NCBI GenBank assembly: GCA_014843695.1
Contig: CM026391.1
Location: forward strand, 21,260,626-21,324,625
Length of the DNA stretch: 64,000 nucleotides
Reading direction: 5' to 3'
Source: Archivesica marissinica
Lineage: Eukaryota > Mollusca > Bivalvia > Venerida > Vesicomyidae
Made by a program: the position numbers and the translations under genes. Shown one piece after another: positions 1 to 11,800 of the stretch. The notes under the pieces are model-generated. The model ran no database searches, had not been told where the DNA came from, and was given only the letters and a program-made list of their open reading frames with translations. Position 1 is the stretch's first letter; the number at the start of each line of letters is the position of its first letter.

Positions 1-71
1 CGTTGTTCCCGCAACCATCAGTCAGCTGGAAATAGTACGCCTCGATTAGCTGTTTGGCTGCTGCCCGCTTC
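1..71 (-). CDS. UBE3A: UBE3A (E6AP) N-terminal AZUL-domain exon, partial
   Basis: Read on the minus strand, a TTTTCAG acceptor (around 72-78) precedes a reading frame KRAAAKQLIEAYYFQLTDGC followed by GNN at the window edge. This matches the start of the UBE3A AZUL zinc-binding domain (Lys-Arg-Ala-Ala-Ala-Lys, then Tyr-Tyr and Leu-Thr-x-Gly-Cys-Gly-Asn). UBE3A is a HECT-type E3 ubiquitin ligase of nucleus and cytosol; the AZUL domain binds the proteasome subunit Rpn10 in mammals. The first base, G, completes an ATG begun in the exon at 1001-1051. The remainder of the gene, including the HECT domain, lies off the left edge. Identity rests on 23 residues of a very conserved motif. Confidence 0.85.
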
Positions 72-241
72 CTGAAAACGGTAGAAAATATAATATAGAA
101 CATACATACAGTAGCACAAAAAATGATAGACCGTCCATACTCGCCTATAAGACGAGTTTTTTACACCATATTATGGCCTCAAAGTGGCTTCCTGTCTTAT
201 AAGTGAGTGCTAAAAAAAATTTAAATACATTTTTTATTAAA

Positions 242-965
242 AAGCTCTGAAATATTAAGCTTGACTATTCAAATGTTTCTCTATTAACCTAAGCTCTGAA
301 ATGTTGAGCTTAACTATTCAAATGTTTTTCTATTAACCTAAGCTCTGAAATGTTGAGCTTAACTATTCAAATGTTTCTCTATTAACCTAAGCTCTGAAAT
401 ATTAAGCTTGACTATTAAAATGTTTCACTATTAACCTAAGCTCTGAAATGTTGAGCTTGACTATTCAAATGTTTCTCTATTAACCTAAGCTCTGAAATGT
501 TGAGCTTAACTATTCAAATGTTTCTCTATTAACCTAAGCTCTGAAATGTTGAGCTCAACTATTCAAATGTTTCTCTATTAACCTAAGCTCTGAAATGTTG
601 AGCTCGACTATTCAAATGTTTCTCTATTAACCTAAGCTCTGAAATGTTGAGCTTAACTATTCAAATGTTTTTCTATTAACCTAAGCTCTGAAATGTTGAG
701 CTTACCTATTCAAATGTTTCTCTATTAACCTAAGCTCTGAAATGTTGAGCTTAACTATTCAAATGTTTTTCTATTAACCTAAGCTCTGAAATGTTGAGCT
801 TACCTATTCAAATGTTTCTCTATTAACCTAAGCTCTGAAATGTTGAGCTTAACTATTCAAATGTTTTTCTATTAACCTAAGCTCTGAAATGTTGAGCTTA
901 CCTATTCAAATGTTTCTCTATTAACCTAAGCTCTGAAATGTTGAGCTCGACTATTCCAATGTTTC
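242..965. repeat. Minisatellite, 49-bp unit, about 15 copies (UBE3A intron)
   Basis: Unit begins AAGCTCTGAAATGTTGAGCT and continues through ACTATTCAAATGTTTCTCTATTAACCT. Copies differ at a few sites (AACTATT/ACCTATT, TTTCTC/TTTTTC). It fills most of the intron between the two UBE3A exons and stops about 30 bp before the upstream exon's donor. Confidence 0.95.
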
Positions 966-1000
966 CCCATTCTCATCAAGCTATGGAAAGTGGTACTTAC

Positions 1001-1051
1001 ATTCCGTCGGGAAAGTTGGACTCTGGAGTAGCTCCTCTAGAATCTTGGGCA
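1001..1051 (-). CDS. UBE3A: UBE3A upstream small exon ending in AT of a split ATG
   Basis: On the minus strand a TATTTCCAG acceptor precedes 51 nt ending at an ATTCC-side GTAAGT donor (995-1000). In the frame that joins the exon at 1-71 it reads AQDSRGATPESNFPDG and then AT of a methionine codon whose G is in the next exon, giving ...DGMKRAAAK. In human UBE3A the short isoform begins at the equivalent MKRAAAK and longer isoforms extend upstream, so this exon may be coding (long isoform) or 5' UTR with a junction-spanning start. Splice sites and phase fit well; the coding status upstream of the Met is inferred. No further upstream exon was recognised. Confidence 0.65.
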
Positions 1052-1504
1052 CTGGAAATATATACAGATAGCATCATTAGCATGTCAAGATATGCATTGC
1101 AAATATGCAGGCACTAATCAACAAAATTTATCCAGTTTTTTCAAATTTCTTTCAAAGACAAAATTTAAAAATGACCACATTTAAGCTTTCATCCGTGCCA
1201 ACGAGAGTGATTAATATAAGTTGTTAGAACTTGCTTCTTAATCGTTGTAAAATAAATAAATTTTAAACAAAAAAGGATTTCTTAAATGTATGACTCATGA
1301 GTATAACAATCGACCTCAACATGTTTCAGATAAACCTTGTTGCAACCACAGGCAGATGTTGCACGTGTTTTATAATTTCTATCTATTTTTTTATATGTTT
1401 TTCAATTATATATTTTTTTTAGCCCAATTCTTCTATTATAGCAGCTGCACATAATATGACTTCTATTTTTTAAATATATTTTTTAAAATATGTTTTTACA
1501 TGTA
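1052..1504. other. No gene seen; SINE-D tail fragment near 1165-1265
   Basis: AT-rich sequence. Positions 1165-1265 match the 3' half of the SINE-D family (CGCCAACGAGAGTGATTAAT-type tail, plus orientation). Nothing else is recognisable. Confidence 0.5.
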
Positions 1505-1682
1505 CAGTCAACCCTGTCTTAAGCAGCCAGCCAAGGGAATCACAGAAAGTGGCTGCTTAACATAGGTGGCTGCTTAATAGAGGTCAAATGTATAATAAAA
1601 CAACACATTGGGAAGCTGGAAACTGGCTGCATAATGCAGGGTGGTTGCTTAATAGAGGTGACCATTAACACAGGGTTGACTC
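1505..1682. mobile_element. Tc1/mariner-like MITE, copy 1 (178 bp, TA-flanked)
   Basis: Ends are CAGTCAACCCTGTCTTAAGC on the left and the near-complement ...TTAACACAGGGTTGACTC on the right, flanked by TA on both sides. TA target duplication and CAGT termini are typical of Tc1/mariner (including pogo-type) non-autonomous elements. The interior repeats short blocks such as GGCTGCTTAATAGAGGTCAAA. Exactly the same length as the copy at 9118-9295. Confidence 0.75.
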
Positions 1683-1895
1683 TACTATTAAAGCACTGTT
1701 ACATCTACCTGTGGTTGGAACAACCAGGTTCCTGTGGGTGGTTGGAACAACCAGGTTCCTGTGGTTGGAACAACCAGGTTGCTTAATAGAGGTGACCATT
1801 AACACAGGGTTGACTCTACTATTAAAACACTGTTACATCTACCTGTGGTTGGAACAACCAGGTTCCTGTGGTTGGAACAACCAATCAAGTGTCAT
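1683..1895. repeat. Tandem duplication of MITE right end plus short GGTTGGAACAACC repeats
   Basis: The segment following the MITE holds five copies of GGTTGGAACAACCA, and a second copy of the MITE right end (TTAATAGAGGTGACCATTAA) around 1783-1815. The 130-bp block is partly duplicated. Small open frames here are artefacts. Confidence 0.7.
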
Positions 1896-1957
1896 ACTAA
1901 CAGAACCAAAATGCTTTGATTAATTTTCGGGTGGCTACAGTATATGTGTATTTAGTT

Positions 1958-2165
1958 TATACAAATTTAACTTATATTAATCACTCTCAAGACCGCATTC
2001 CTGATGGAATCCATCACCACGAGGGAGGGAGGGAGGGAGAAGAGACAACATGGAAATTAAATGCCTTGCCTAAGGGCACAATCGTAATGGCTCCAGTGGG
2101 GCTGGAACTCCGGACCTTTTGCACATGGAGCGAACGCGCATCCACTGCGCTATCACGACTTCCAC
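1958..2165 (-). mobile_element. SINE-B copy (tRNA-derived), internal deletion
   Basis: Minus-strand copy of the commonest SINE of the window: tRNA-like head GTCGTGATAGCGCAGTGGAT with B-box-like GGAGTTCCAGCC, body with TTAGGCAAGGCATTTAATTT, and tail running to AATTTGTATAAA. About 25 bp just inside the tail are missing compared with other copies. Confidence 0.8.
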
Positions 2166-3868
2166 AACTTAATTATCAATTCAGCTCGACAGTACAATTA
2201 TATGAATGACTATATCAAAACTATGTTGTCTCCCTTCAAAGTATGTGTTGTGGAGTGGTACATTAGAATTAGCGACATTTCGGACCATGGACACTTCGGT
2301 CATTCAGTCTTTGGTCCGAAATGTTCTATACATTACAGACAGAATGAATCACAGACACTTACAAATGTAGGCCCTTTACATTACACATTTCAGCCCATTC
2401 ATCTGAGACACTTTGACCGTTTTACTATAAGCACTTCGGCGTTTTTACCTTTACCGTTACATGTTGGAATGTCTAAAAATATTTTATATATATCTGTCCG
2501 TGGGGACGTGATTGCTGTCTGTCTGCTCAAATTTAAATATTTGTGGAGAGAAATCCAATAAGCTTTTAGCTTTCATTTCAATCCACTTGGATTTATTGTA
2601 AATTATGCATAATGTCGAATAATTATGATTAAACCAAAAATATTGAACTTTGGACATAAATTTACTGAATTTTCTAGTTCAAAGATTACACTTGATTGTT
2701 AATGTGAGAACATTTAAAAATGATATATTGTTGTTGCTTATACATTTTTGTATCTGTGACAATTTGTTTAACCCTTTCCTTCATAGAGATTTATGTTAAT
2801 ATACTATTATAACTTCATACAAACGACAGCCATATAGCTATCATGAAGTGGATAAGTAGTCGCCATATCTATCCCATCTCCATAGATATTACTGGGGCTA
2901 CAATCATGAGATTCTGGCCTTTATTATGAACATTGGTTTAACCACTACATTGTCCATGTATCCCGGTGTTACTGGTTTCCGACGATGTAGTACATAACGG
3001 ACTCCTATAGGTTTAGCATTGTCATACACTGCAAACAATTTTATGTCACCAAATAAACAATATTTTACCATTCATTCACAAAAATCTCGAAGAAAATCGA
3101 ATGTTTACTTTTTGTTGACAAAATAGCGGTACCTCATTCTCAGTAATCCGGAATGTTTTCGCCTAACTGTGGAAATTGCCTACAGCGCGAGCATTAGTAT
3201 GTAAGCAACAGTTCTTTTTTAATAAAACAATATAACTAAGGAAGACTTACTTTAATAACAGGCTTAATTTATCATTTTCACTCAAAATTCATTTGGACAG
3301 CATTTTGTCTATATACTTTATCTAAAACACTAACAATATAGTTTAACTTAGACAAACACACGGGGCATAAGAATTCGGCATCCCCCCTAATTACTCTGAC
3401 TGAGTGCAGAACCGTAAATGGACCCATCTATCGAACACATCACACGGTGCCCAACAAAGAATAACTAGGGTTACACAACCATGTATATCAGTTGGAGAAC
3501 CTCTGTGACAACACATGGACCTGAAGGCGAAAAACGGTGAAAATCGATATTATGCATAAGAACCCCTTGTATGTAATAACGGACGGAACTCATACACAAG
3601 GAGCAGTGAGACTATAATGACATTTTTATTCGTAAATATATTGGTGTGGCAGATGATGAATATGTCATTTTGGAGAAAAAATTGCTAATTTCTTTAAAAA
3701 ATGATATGTATGTAACCCATGTCATATTTATGTTAAAGGGAACTAATTATTGATATTTAGTACATGTACATTATAATGTATGGCGGCATAAAATGGATAT
3801 AGTGAAATTAATGAAAACTGGGGTAGGTTTAAAGTTTTCACCACTATTTTACCTGTCTGATCTCTATG
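2166..3868. other. Unassigned intergenic DNA
   Basis: AT-rich sequence between the UBE3A 5' end and NFXL1. No conserved coding frame, RNA gene or array was recognised. It may hold 5' UTR exons or promoter of UBE3A, which I cannot locate. Confidence 0.4.
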
Positions 3869-3879
3869 ATCGGTTAGAA

Positions 3880-4116
3880 TTTTTTTATACAAATTTATTT
3901 TAGCTCGATTGCGAAACAAGTTATGTCAACTTATATTAATCACTCTCGAGACCTCATTCCTGATGGAATCCATTGCCACGAGGGAGAGAGAAGAGGCAAC
4001 GTGGAATTTAAATGCCTTGCCTAAGGGCACAATCGTAACGGCTCCAGCGGGGCTCGAACTCCGGACCTTTCGCACCTGAAGCGAACGCGCATCCACTGCA
4101 CCATCACGACTTCCAC
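3880..4116 (-). mobile_element. SINE-B, full-length with 11-bp target duplication
   Basis: Complete minus-strand SINE-B flanked by the direct repeat ATCGGTTAGAA (3869-3879 and 4117-4127), a target-site duplication typical of LINE-mediated insertion. The head reads GTGATGGTGCAGTGGATGCG on the minus strand. Confidence 0.9.
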
Positions 4117-4127
4117 ATCGGTTAGAA

Positions 4128-5250
4128 ATAGATTGGAAGTGCACAAGGTATGTTTATTTATAATTCCGGTAACTGAAGCGTAAAATATTGCGTGATCTCT
4201 CGCGACTTGCTATTCCCAGTTAGGCGAAAACCTGTTCTGGGCGAAAACTCGTCACGCCGGGATATGTCGTATTGGTAATGGCGCCAAGAGATGCTTCTAT
4301 GAGGAAAGGGTTAAGAGTGAACATTATTTGCACAGCCTCATTTTGGAACACAAATACACAGGTTATTGCTTATGTCACCGGTTACCGGTATACCCAGGAT
4401 ACTATATGAATATGCGGCTTATGCACATAAAATAAATTGATTTGTTCCATGTGCCTGTGGACAGTGTATTAGGGTCGAACCATCTTATGGCCGAAGTATC
4501 TGGCTAACGTTTAGCATGGTGTAAGCAAAGTAAGGCAGCATTTAGTATTTTATGTTGGGATCTTAAAACCGTGTATGAAATCAGTTTTAATCTGTACCCC
4601 ACCCACTCAATCTTTCAAAGCTGAAAGTTAACATGGACATTTGTTCAACCTGGTGCCGTCTTTTCCGCTTTCACTCAAGCCGGAAGCGTCGTTATTCATA
4701 CGAAGATTTGGAAGATATGTTTGTCATTCAATTGTTGGCCAGTGACACACAAAAGCTTAACGATTTACTGCGGAAAACCCGAAACTGTCAGACGAGCGAC
4801 ATCTTGCGGAAGTAATTATTTCAGTTACCCACAATTCCTCGGGAAAATGTCAGCTCCCACGGAAAGGTAACGTCAACGCCGCAATAATAAGTTATTTTGT
4901 CATAAATATGCAAAAATAATGCTCATAATTGAACCACGTGGCATATTTATTTCATATTGTATAGTGATGATGCGTAATTTATGGTATTTGCTTAAATGGA
5001 AGCAAGACGTATGCATTACAGTCAATTCGTACCCTGGATGTTTCGTACCAAGTTTAAACGTTTCGTACCTAATGTTAAAGCCGTTTCGTACACACTGTTA
5101 AAGCTGTTTCGTACACAATGTCTGGACGATTCGTACACAATGTCAGAGATGAGTGTACCCAAGTCTGAGATGATTTGTATCCAATGTATGAAACGATTCG
5201 TACCAAAGTCTGAAATTTGGAAAATAATTCCAGAAAATCTGTATTAATTA
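4128..5250. other. Unassigned sequence upstream of NFXL1; degenerate TTCGTAC repeats
   Basis: This stretch should hold the shared UBE3A/NFXL1 upstream region, but no promoter motif could be fixed. At 5025-5215 a loose repeat built on GTTTCGTACACAATGT recurs about eight times. A 60-codon open frame at 4633-4815 has no recognised homology. Confidence 0.4.
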
Positions 5251-5515
5251 AAGTTATTTTATTTATCGTCGCTACCGATTGCCCATATGAGCGACGCCTC
5301 CTGTATAGATTAGTCATTTTTTGGAGGATAGTGCAATGATACAGACAGAGACCCATTACAGAATCTCCTCTGGTTCTTTTACGTGCACAGCATTGACACA
5401 AGACCTTGGTTTAAAGTCCTATCTGAAAGACTGTTAATTTTATTAGGGTCAGACAGGGGATCGAACCTGTGATCCCTGGATTACAAGTCCAGTGTCTGTA
5501 AATCTGTATGAACTA
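5250..5515 (-). mobile_element. SINE-A copy (tRNA-Thr-like head)
   Basis: Minus-strand copy of a SINE whose head resembles a tRNA (GGACTTGTAATCCAGGGATC then GGTTCGATCCCCTGTCTGAC), body with the phrase GATACACTGTC-type and 3' part CTCATATGGGCAATCGGTAG. Ends near CTACCG...GATAAATAAA. The anticodon-loop position of better copies reads CTGGTAA, suggesting a tRNA-Thr ancestor. Confidence 0.75.
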
Positions 5516-5618
5516 ATGCATTGGTGCAAGTGTGTAATTAACTATTATGTAACCTTGAAAACTCATCCGTCTATAACTACGATTTTTATTAAACTCTTTT
5601 CTAGACTAGTTGCAGAAG

Positions 5619-5850
5619 ATGGCTAACGTTCCGATATATCTGAAGGGTCGAGGACGGGGAAGGGGGACTCCTCCAGTGCAGGGTCCAGGAGGAAGTCATG
5701 ATGGGCGGAATGGTGCTGGAAAGGCTCAAGGTTACAGCCATGCTGCTGGCTCTGGTTTGAGTTCCAGCTTGGGCTCTGCTCAAGGTCCAGGAAGAGGCAG
5801 GGGAGGCGCCAGTATTACAAACACTAGAAGTGAGAATATACAGCAGAAAG
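5619..5850 (+). CDS. NFXL1: NFXL1 exon 1 (residues 1-77)
   Basis: Starts at the ATG at 5619 ([16 protein letters not shown]...), ends AAAG before GTACAT; phase 1. Rich in Gly, Arg and Ser, likely disordered. The preceding TTGCAGAAG could be an acceptor of a 5' UTR intron. An in-frame TTG nine bases upstream is not needed as a start. Confidence 0.8.
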
Positions 5851-8800
5851 GTACATGTAATAATTGAAAAATCCCATTAGTCTGAGATTGAAGTAGTCTC
5901 TTACTGTACTACATAGCCTTAAGCTCTGTCTAATAGGCAAGAACTATTGTAGTCAGGAATCAGGGCTCATTCTAGAGGGGACTTTGACGAACTAGTCGCC
6001 CTACGGACCCTGAGGGCCCCACTTCTCCCTAAAAGAATTTTTTTTAAAAGTTTTTTACAATTTTCATACACTATTTTGCCCAGTAAGCTATACCAGCCCA
6101 TTATAAAGCACTCCATCTATTCAAATGTTGTATTTAATGGTCATATTGTGTTTTAATCCTATTTTGTTGAAATTTATTACATAATTGAAGGATGCCCGCT
6201 TACTCACTTCTCCCAAAAATGTTGATCTAGAATGAGTGCTGTCAGGAGTAAAGAATTGTTTGCAAAGCTACTCACAGAAGTGGCTCAGACAAAATGGAAG
6301 TCGTGATAGCATAGTGGATGCACGTTCGCTTCAGGTGCGAAAGGTCTGGAGTTCGAGCCCTGCTGGAGCCGTTATGATTGTGCTCTTAGGCAAGGCATTT
6401 AATTTCCACGTTGCCTCTTCTCTCTCCCTCGTGGCAATGGATTTCATCAGGAATGAGGTCTCGAGAGTGATTAATATAAGTTGTAATAACTTGTTTCGCA
6501 ATCGAGCTAAAATAAATTTGTATAAACTACATGTATGTTTGTGCACAGTGTACACGTTGTTACATGTATGTTTGTGTACAGTGTACACGTTGTTACATGT
6601 ATGTTTGTGCACAGTGTACATGTTGTTACATGTATGTTTGTGTACAGTGTACACGTTGTTACATGTATGTTCGTGCACAGTGTACACGTTACATGTATGT
6701 TTGTGTACAGTGTACACGTTGTTACATGTATGTTTGTGTACAGTGTACACGTTGTTACATGTATGTTTGTGTACAGTGTACATGTTGTTACATGTATGTT
6801 TGTGTACAGTGTACACATTGTTACATGTATGTTTGTGTACAGTGTACACTTTGTTACATGTATGTTTGTGTACAGTGTACACGTTGTTACATGTATGTTT
6901 GTGTACAGTGTACACGTTGTTACATGCATGTTTGTGTACAGTGTACACGTTGTTACATGTATGTTTGTGTACAGTGTACATGTTGTTACATGTATGTTTG
7001 TGCACAGTGTACACGTTGTTACACGTATGTTTGTGTACAGTGTACATGTTGTTACATGTATGTTTGTGTACAGTGTACACGTTGTTACATGTATGTTTGT
7101 GCACAGTGTACACGTTGTTACATGTATGTTTGTGCACAGTGTACACGTTGTTACATCACATTGTTACATGTATGTTTGTGCACAGTGTACACGTTGTTAC
7201 ACATATGTTTGTGTACAGTGTACACGTTGTTACACGTATGTTTGTGTACATTGTACACGTTGTTACACGTATGTTTGTGCACAGTGTACACATTGTTACA
7301 TGTATGTTTGTGTACAGTGTACACGTTGTTACATGTATGTTTGTGCACAGTGTACGCGTTGTTACATATATGTTTGTGTACAGTGTACACGTTGTTACAT
7401 GTATGTTTGTGTACAGTGTACACGTTGTTACATGTATGTTTGTGCACAGTGTACATGTTACATGTATGTTTGTGTACAGTGTACACGTTGTTACATGTAT
7501 GTTTGTGTACAGTGTACACGTTGTTACATGTATGTTTGTGCACAGTGTACATGTTGTTACATGTATGTTTGTGTACAGTGTACACGTTGTTACATGTATG
7601 TTTGTGTACAGTTCAGCTATCTGCCGAGGAACGTTTCCAGTCTGCTAGCCAGCAGTACCAAGAGTCGATAAAGCGCCACCTGCCAGAGGATGCTGATAAT
7701 GGCGAAAACTCGTCAGAGGAAGATGATATTGATAGCAACGTCCTTGAAAAGGTCTTTCAGACATACTCGTCTACAGATTGTAAGTATCACACATAGTTCT
7801 GTACATTATTATTTCATTAACTATTAAACGTTTTTGCATGCTAGCGGTGAAAATAATGAGTCAGATATGTCATGAAATGTGTGTTGTGTAACGACACAAT
7901 TCTAAAAAACAATTCTTGAGATATTTATGAGAGTTTTCAGTAACACACATTAATGAATTGTCATCTCTTACTATTTATAGCCTTTATTTTACCCATCATG
8001 CAAAGAGTTAAATATACAGCAGCCATGCTGCTACATGTAATTGGTAAAACCTGATAACAATAAATGTAGTATGAAGCTCATAATAACTGTTAATTTAAAC
8101 ATTATTTATTTCAGTATTTGACATGTACATACAGGCCCGTCGCTGGGGCTACTTTGATGATACGCACGGCAACATGTGCTTATTTGTCCCGTGAACGAGT
8201 ACGCTAGGGGGTCAGGGGACATGCACCCTGGAGATTTTTTGAAATGAGGAAGCTATTTCCTGCATTTCAATGCATTTTGTAGCATACAATTGCAGGACTA
8301 AAGTTCTTAGGGCAATCCGTATAAATTAAGGCTAGATGTATAATATAAATGATATGTCGCCCTTAATCAATTAATCAAGCACGTAAAATAGCACAAACTA
8401 AATTTCGAGAAGCACAATATTTGCAATGGGCTCAATTATTTCACCACTCCACACATCACGGCGTCTATGTATCCCTACTACCCCACCCCCACCCTGGGGT
8501 TTTAATGCATTTTTGGAGTTTTCATATTTTTTTCATTTTCTGAGACCAATGATACGCACATGCGTACTTGCGTATGCCCAGCGACGGGCCTGACATAACA
8601 GAATTAACATTTTACATATAAATTAACAGCAGTAGACTGAAAGGGATTAGAATGACAGAAAAATTATATAGTTCTTATGTAATAACTGTTCATAAAATGT
8701 TTGAGATTTCTGACTTTTAAACCATAAATTTGCACTGTTTAGTATTCTCTGGTTATTTATCGCTGTGATTATTGTAAAACACACGTCAATACAGTTTGTT

Positions 8801-11800
8801 ATCCACACCACTTATCGGGAGGCGGATATATGAATGGTGTTTGCTGTTACTTCCGTCTGAAAACCAAATTGTGTGGAGTTTTAAAAACTGACTTGGCACA
8901 AATGTTAGCAACACATTTCAAGACGATGTGCAGAGTGCCGGTTTCAGCCGCCAAATCAATTCAAGTACAAGGTCACTTTTAGAACTTTGTGTTCAAATGA
9001 ATATGTTTCGTGTCCGCTCCATAACTCTTGAAGAGGAGAAGAATTATATAAAACTATGTCTTCCATTCTAATCCTGTTTCTGTATTCTGATTATGTGTGA
9101 TTGTTCAAAATGTATTACAGTCAAACCTGTGTTAGTGGTCACCTCCATTAAGCAGCCAACTTGTATTAAGCAGCCAGTTGCTAGATTCCCAATTTGTTGT
9201 TTTATTATACATTTGACCTCTATTAAGCAGCCAACTGTGCTAAGCAGCCACTTTTTGTGATTCCCTTGGCTGGCTGCTTAACACAGGTTTAACTGTATAT
9301 TGGGAAATAAAATATGTTTAAACTAACTCTTGAACGTGCAGAGGAATTATAAATGATGTGACAGAAATGGTAATCATATCGAGACGATGTGTACCATATC
9401 GAGACGATGTGCACCATATCGAGACGATGGGCACCATATCGAGATGATGTGCACCATATCGAGATGATGGGCACCATATCGAGACGATGGGCACCATATC
9501 GAGACGATGTGCACCATATCGAGACTATGGGCACCATATCGAGACGATGTGCACCATATCGAGACGATGGGCACCATATCGAGACGATGTGCACCATATC
9601 GAGACGATGTGTACCATATCGAGACGATGTGCACCATATCGAGACGATGGGCACCATATCGAGACGATGGGCACCATATCGAGACGATGTGCACCATATC
9701 GAGACTATGGGCACCATATCGAGACTATGGGCACCATATCGAGACGATGTGCACCATATCGAGACGATGGGCACCATATCGAGACGATGTGCACCATATC
9801 GAGACGATGGGCACCATATCGAGACGATGGGCACCATATCGAGACGATGTGCACCATATCGAGACGATGTGCACCATATCGAGACGATGTGCACCATATC
9901 GAGACGATGTGCAGCACAAGATGGATTTCTAACAATAGATAGATAGTTTTATTCTGGTAAATAGAGAATATATGTCCTAAAACAAATACAAAATCAATAT
10001 CAACATAGTACATGTGAGCATTAACGTGCAGAGTAGATGACATATAATCAGTACCAAGGATAACACAAAAAGAGAGCAACAAAGCTCTCTTATTTCCATT
10101 GTGGTCCTTAATCTGCTACTGTAGTTCTTAGCATTTCTTTGTGTGCAGCATAATCTAAGTAAACTTTGCTATGTGCAGCTTTTATCTGTTCACAGCTACA
10201 GATGTAAGTCGGGCGCAGGATACATTGCTGCATTCGTTCCGCTCGGGCACGTCAGCTTGCCTTGTCTGTATAGAAACAATCAAGAAATCAGACCCAGTAA
10301 GTACTCAGTTGTTATGCAGAATAAAATTAAACATTGTGTATAGCTTAATTGCCTACCTACTGTCCATACTCGCACCTACTGTCCATACTCGCACCCACTG
10401 TCCATACTCGCATTTATACTCGCACCTACTGTCCATACTCGCATTTATACTCGCACCTACTGTCCATACTCGCACCTACTGTCCATACTCGCATTTACTG
10501 TCCATACTCGCATTTACTGTCCATACTCGCATTTATACTCGCACCTACTGTCCATACTCGCACCTACTGTCCATACTCGCATTTATACTCGCACCTACTG
10601 TCCATACTCGCATTTATACTCGCACCTACTGTCCATACTCGCACCTACTGTCCATACTCGCATTTACTGTCCATACTCGCATTTACTGTCCATACTCGCA
10701 TTTATACTCGCACCTACTGTCCATACTCGCATTTACTGTCCATACTCGACTCGCATTTACTGTCCATACTCGCATTTACTGTCCATACTCGCATTTACTG
10801 TCCATACTCGCACCTACTGTCCATACTCGCACCTACTGTCCATACTCGCATTTACTGTCCATACTCGCACCTACTGTCCATACTCGCATTTACTGTCCAT
10901 ACTCGCACCTACTGTCCATTATCGCACCTACTGTCCATTATCGCACCTACTGTCCATACTCGCACCTACTGTCCATACTCGCACCTACTGTCCATACTCG
11001 CATTTACTGTCCATACTCGCACCTACTGTCCATTATCGCACCTACTGTCCATTATCGCACCTACTGTCCATACTCGCACCTACTGTCCATACTCGCACCT
11101 ACTGTCCATACTCGCACCTACTGTCCATACTCGCACCTACTGTCCATACTCGCATTTATACTCGCACCTACTGTCCATACTCGCATTTACTGTCCATACT
11201 CGCATTTACTGTCCATTATCGCACCTACTGTCCATACTCGCATTTACTGTCCATACTCGCACCTACTGTCCATTATCGCACCTACTGTCCATACTCGCAC
11301 CTACTGTCCATACTCGCACCTACTGTCCATACTTGCACCTACTGTCCATACTCGCATTTATACTCGCACCTACAAATGTATTTGTGTTGTAGAACATTGC
11401 ATTAATGTATGTATGTTGTAGAACATTGAATTAATGTATGTATGTTGTAGAACATTGAATTAATGTATTTGTGTTACAGAATGTTGAATTAATGTATGTA
11501 TGTTGTAGAACATTGAATTAATGTATTTGTGTTACAGAATGTTGAATTAATGTATGTATGTTGTAGAACATTGAATTAATGTATGCATGTTGTAGAACAT
11601 TGAATTAATGTATGCATGTTGTAGAACGTTGAATTAATGTATGCATGTTGTAGAACATTGAATTAATGTATGCATGTTGTAGAACGTTGAATTAATGTCT
11701 CTTATAGATCTGGAGTTGCGATGGATGTTATGCCATTTTTCACATCCAATGTATACAGAGGTGGGTAAAGGATGGTGTGTATCAACAGATGTACAAGTCA

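Noticed and set aside
5610..5618. TTG at 5610 as the NFXL1 start
   Set aside because: A normal ATG follows at 5619 in the same frame, and TTGCAG may be an acceptor; eukaryotic TTG starts are rare.
6236..7796. Cys-rich-looking 378-470 codon frames ([10 protein letters not shown] repeats) resembling a metallothionein or silk-like protein
   Set aside because: Produced by the 33-bp minisatellite. Only the last 56 codons (exon 2 of NFXL1) are real, and they are joined by splicing.
9371..9911. Regularly spaced repeats resembling a CRISPR array
   Set aside because: Direct head-to-tail units with no spacers in a eukaryotic intron; the same holds for all other arrays here.
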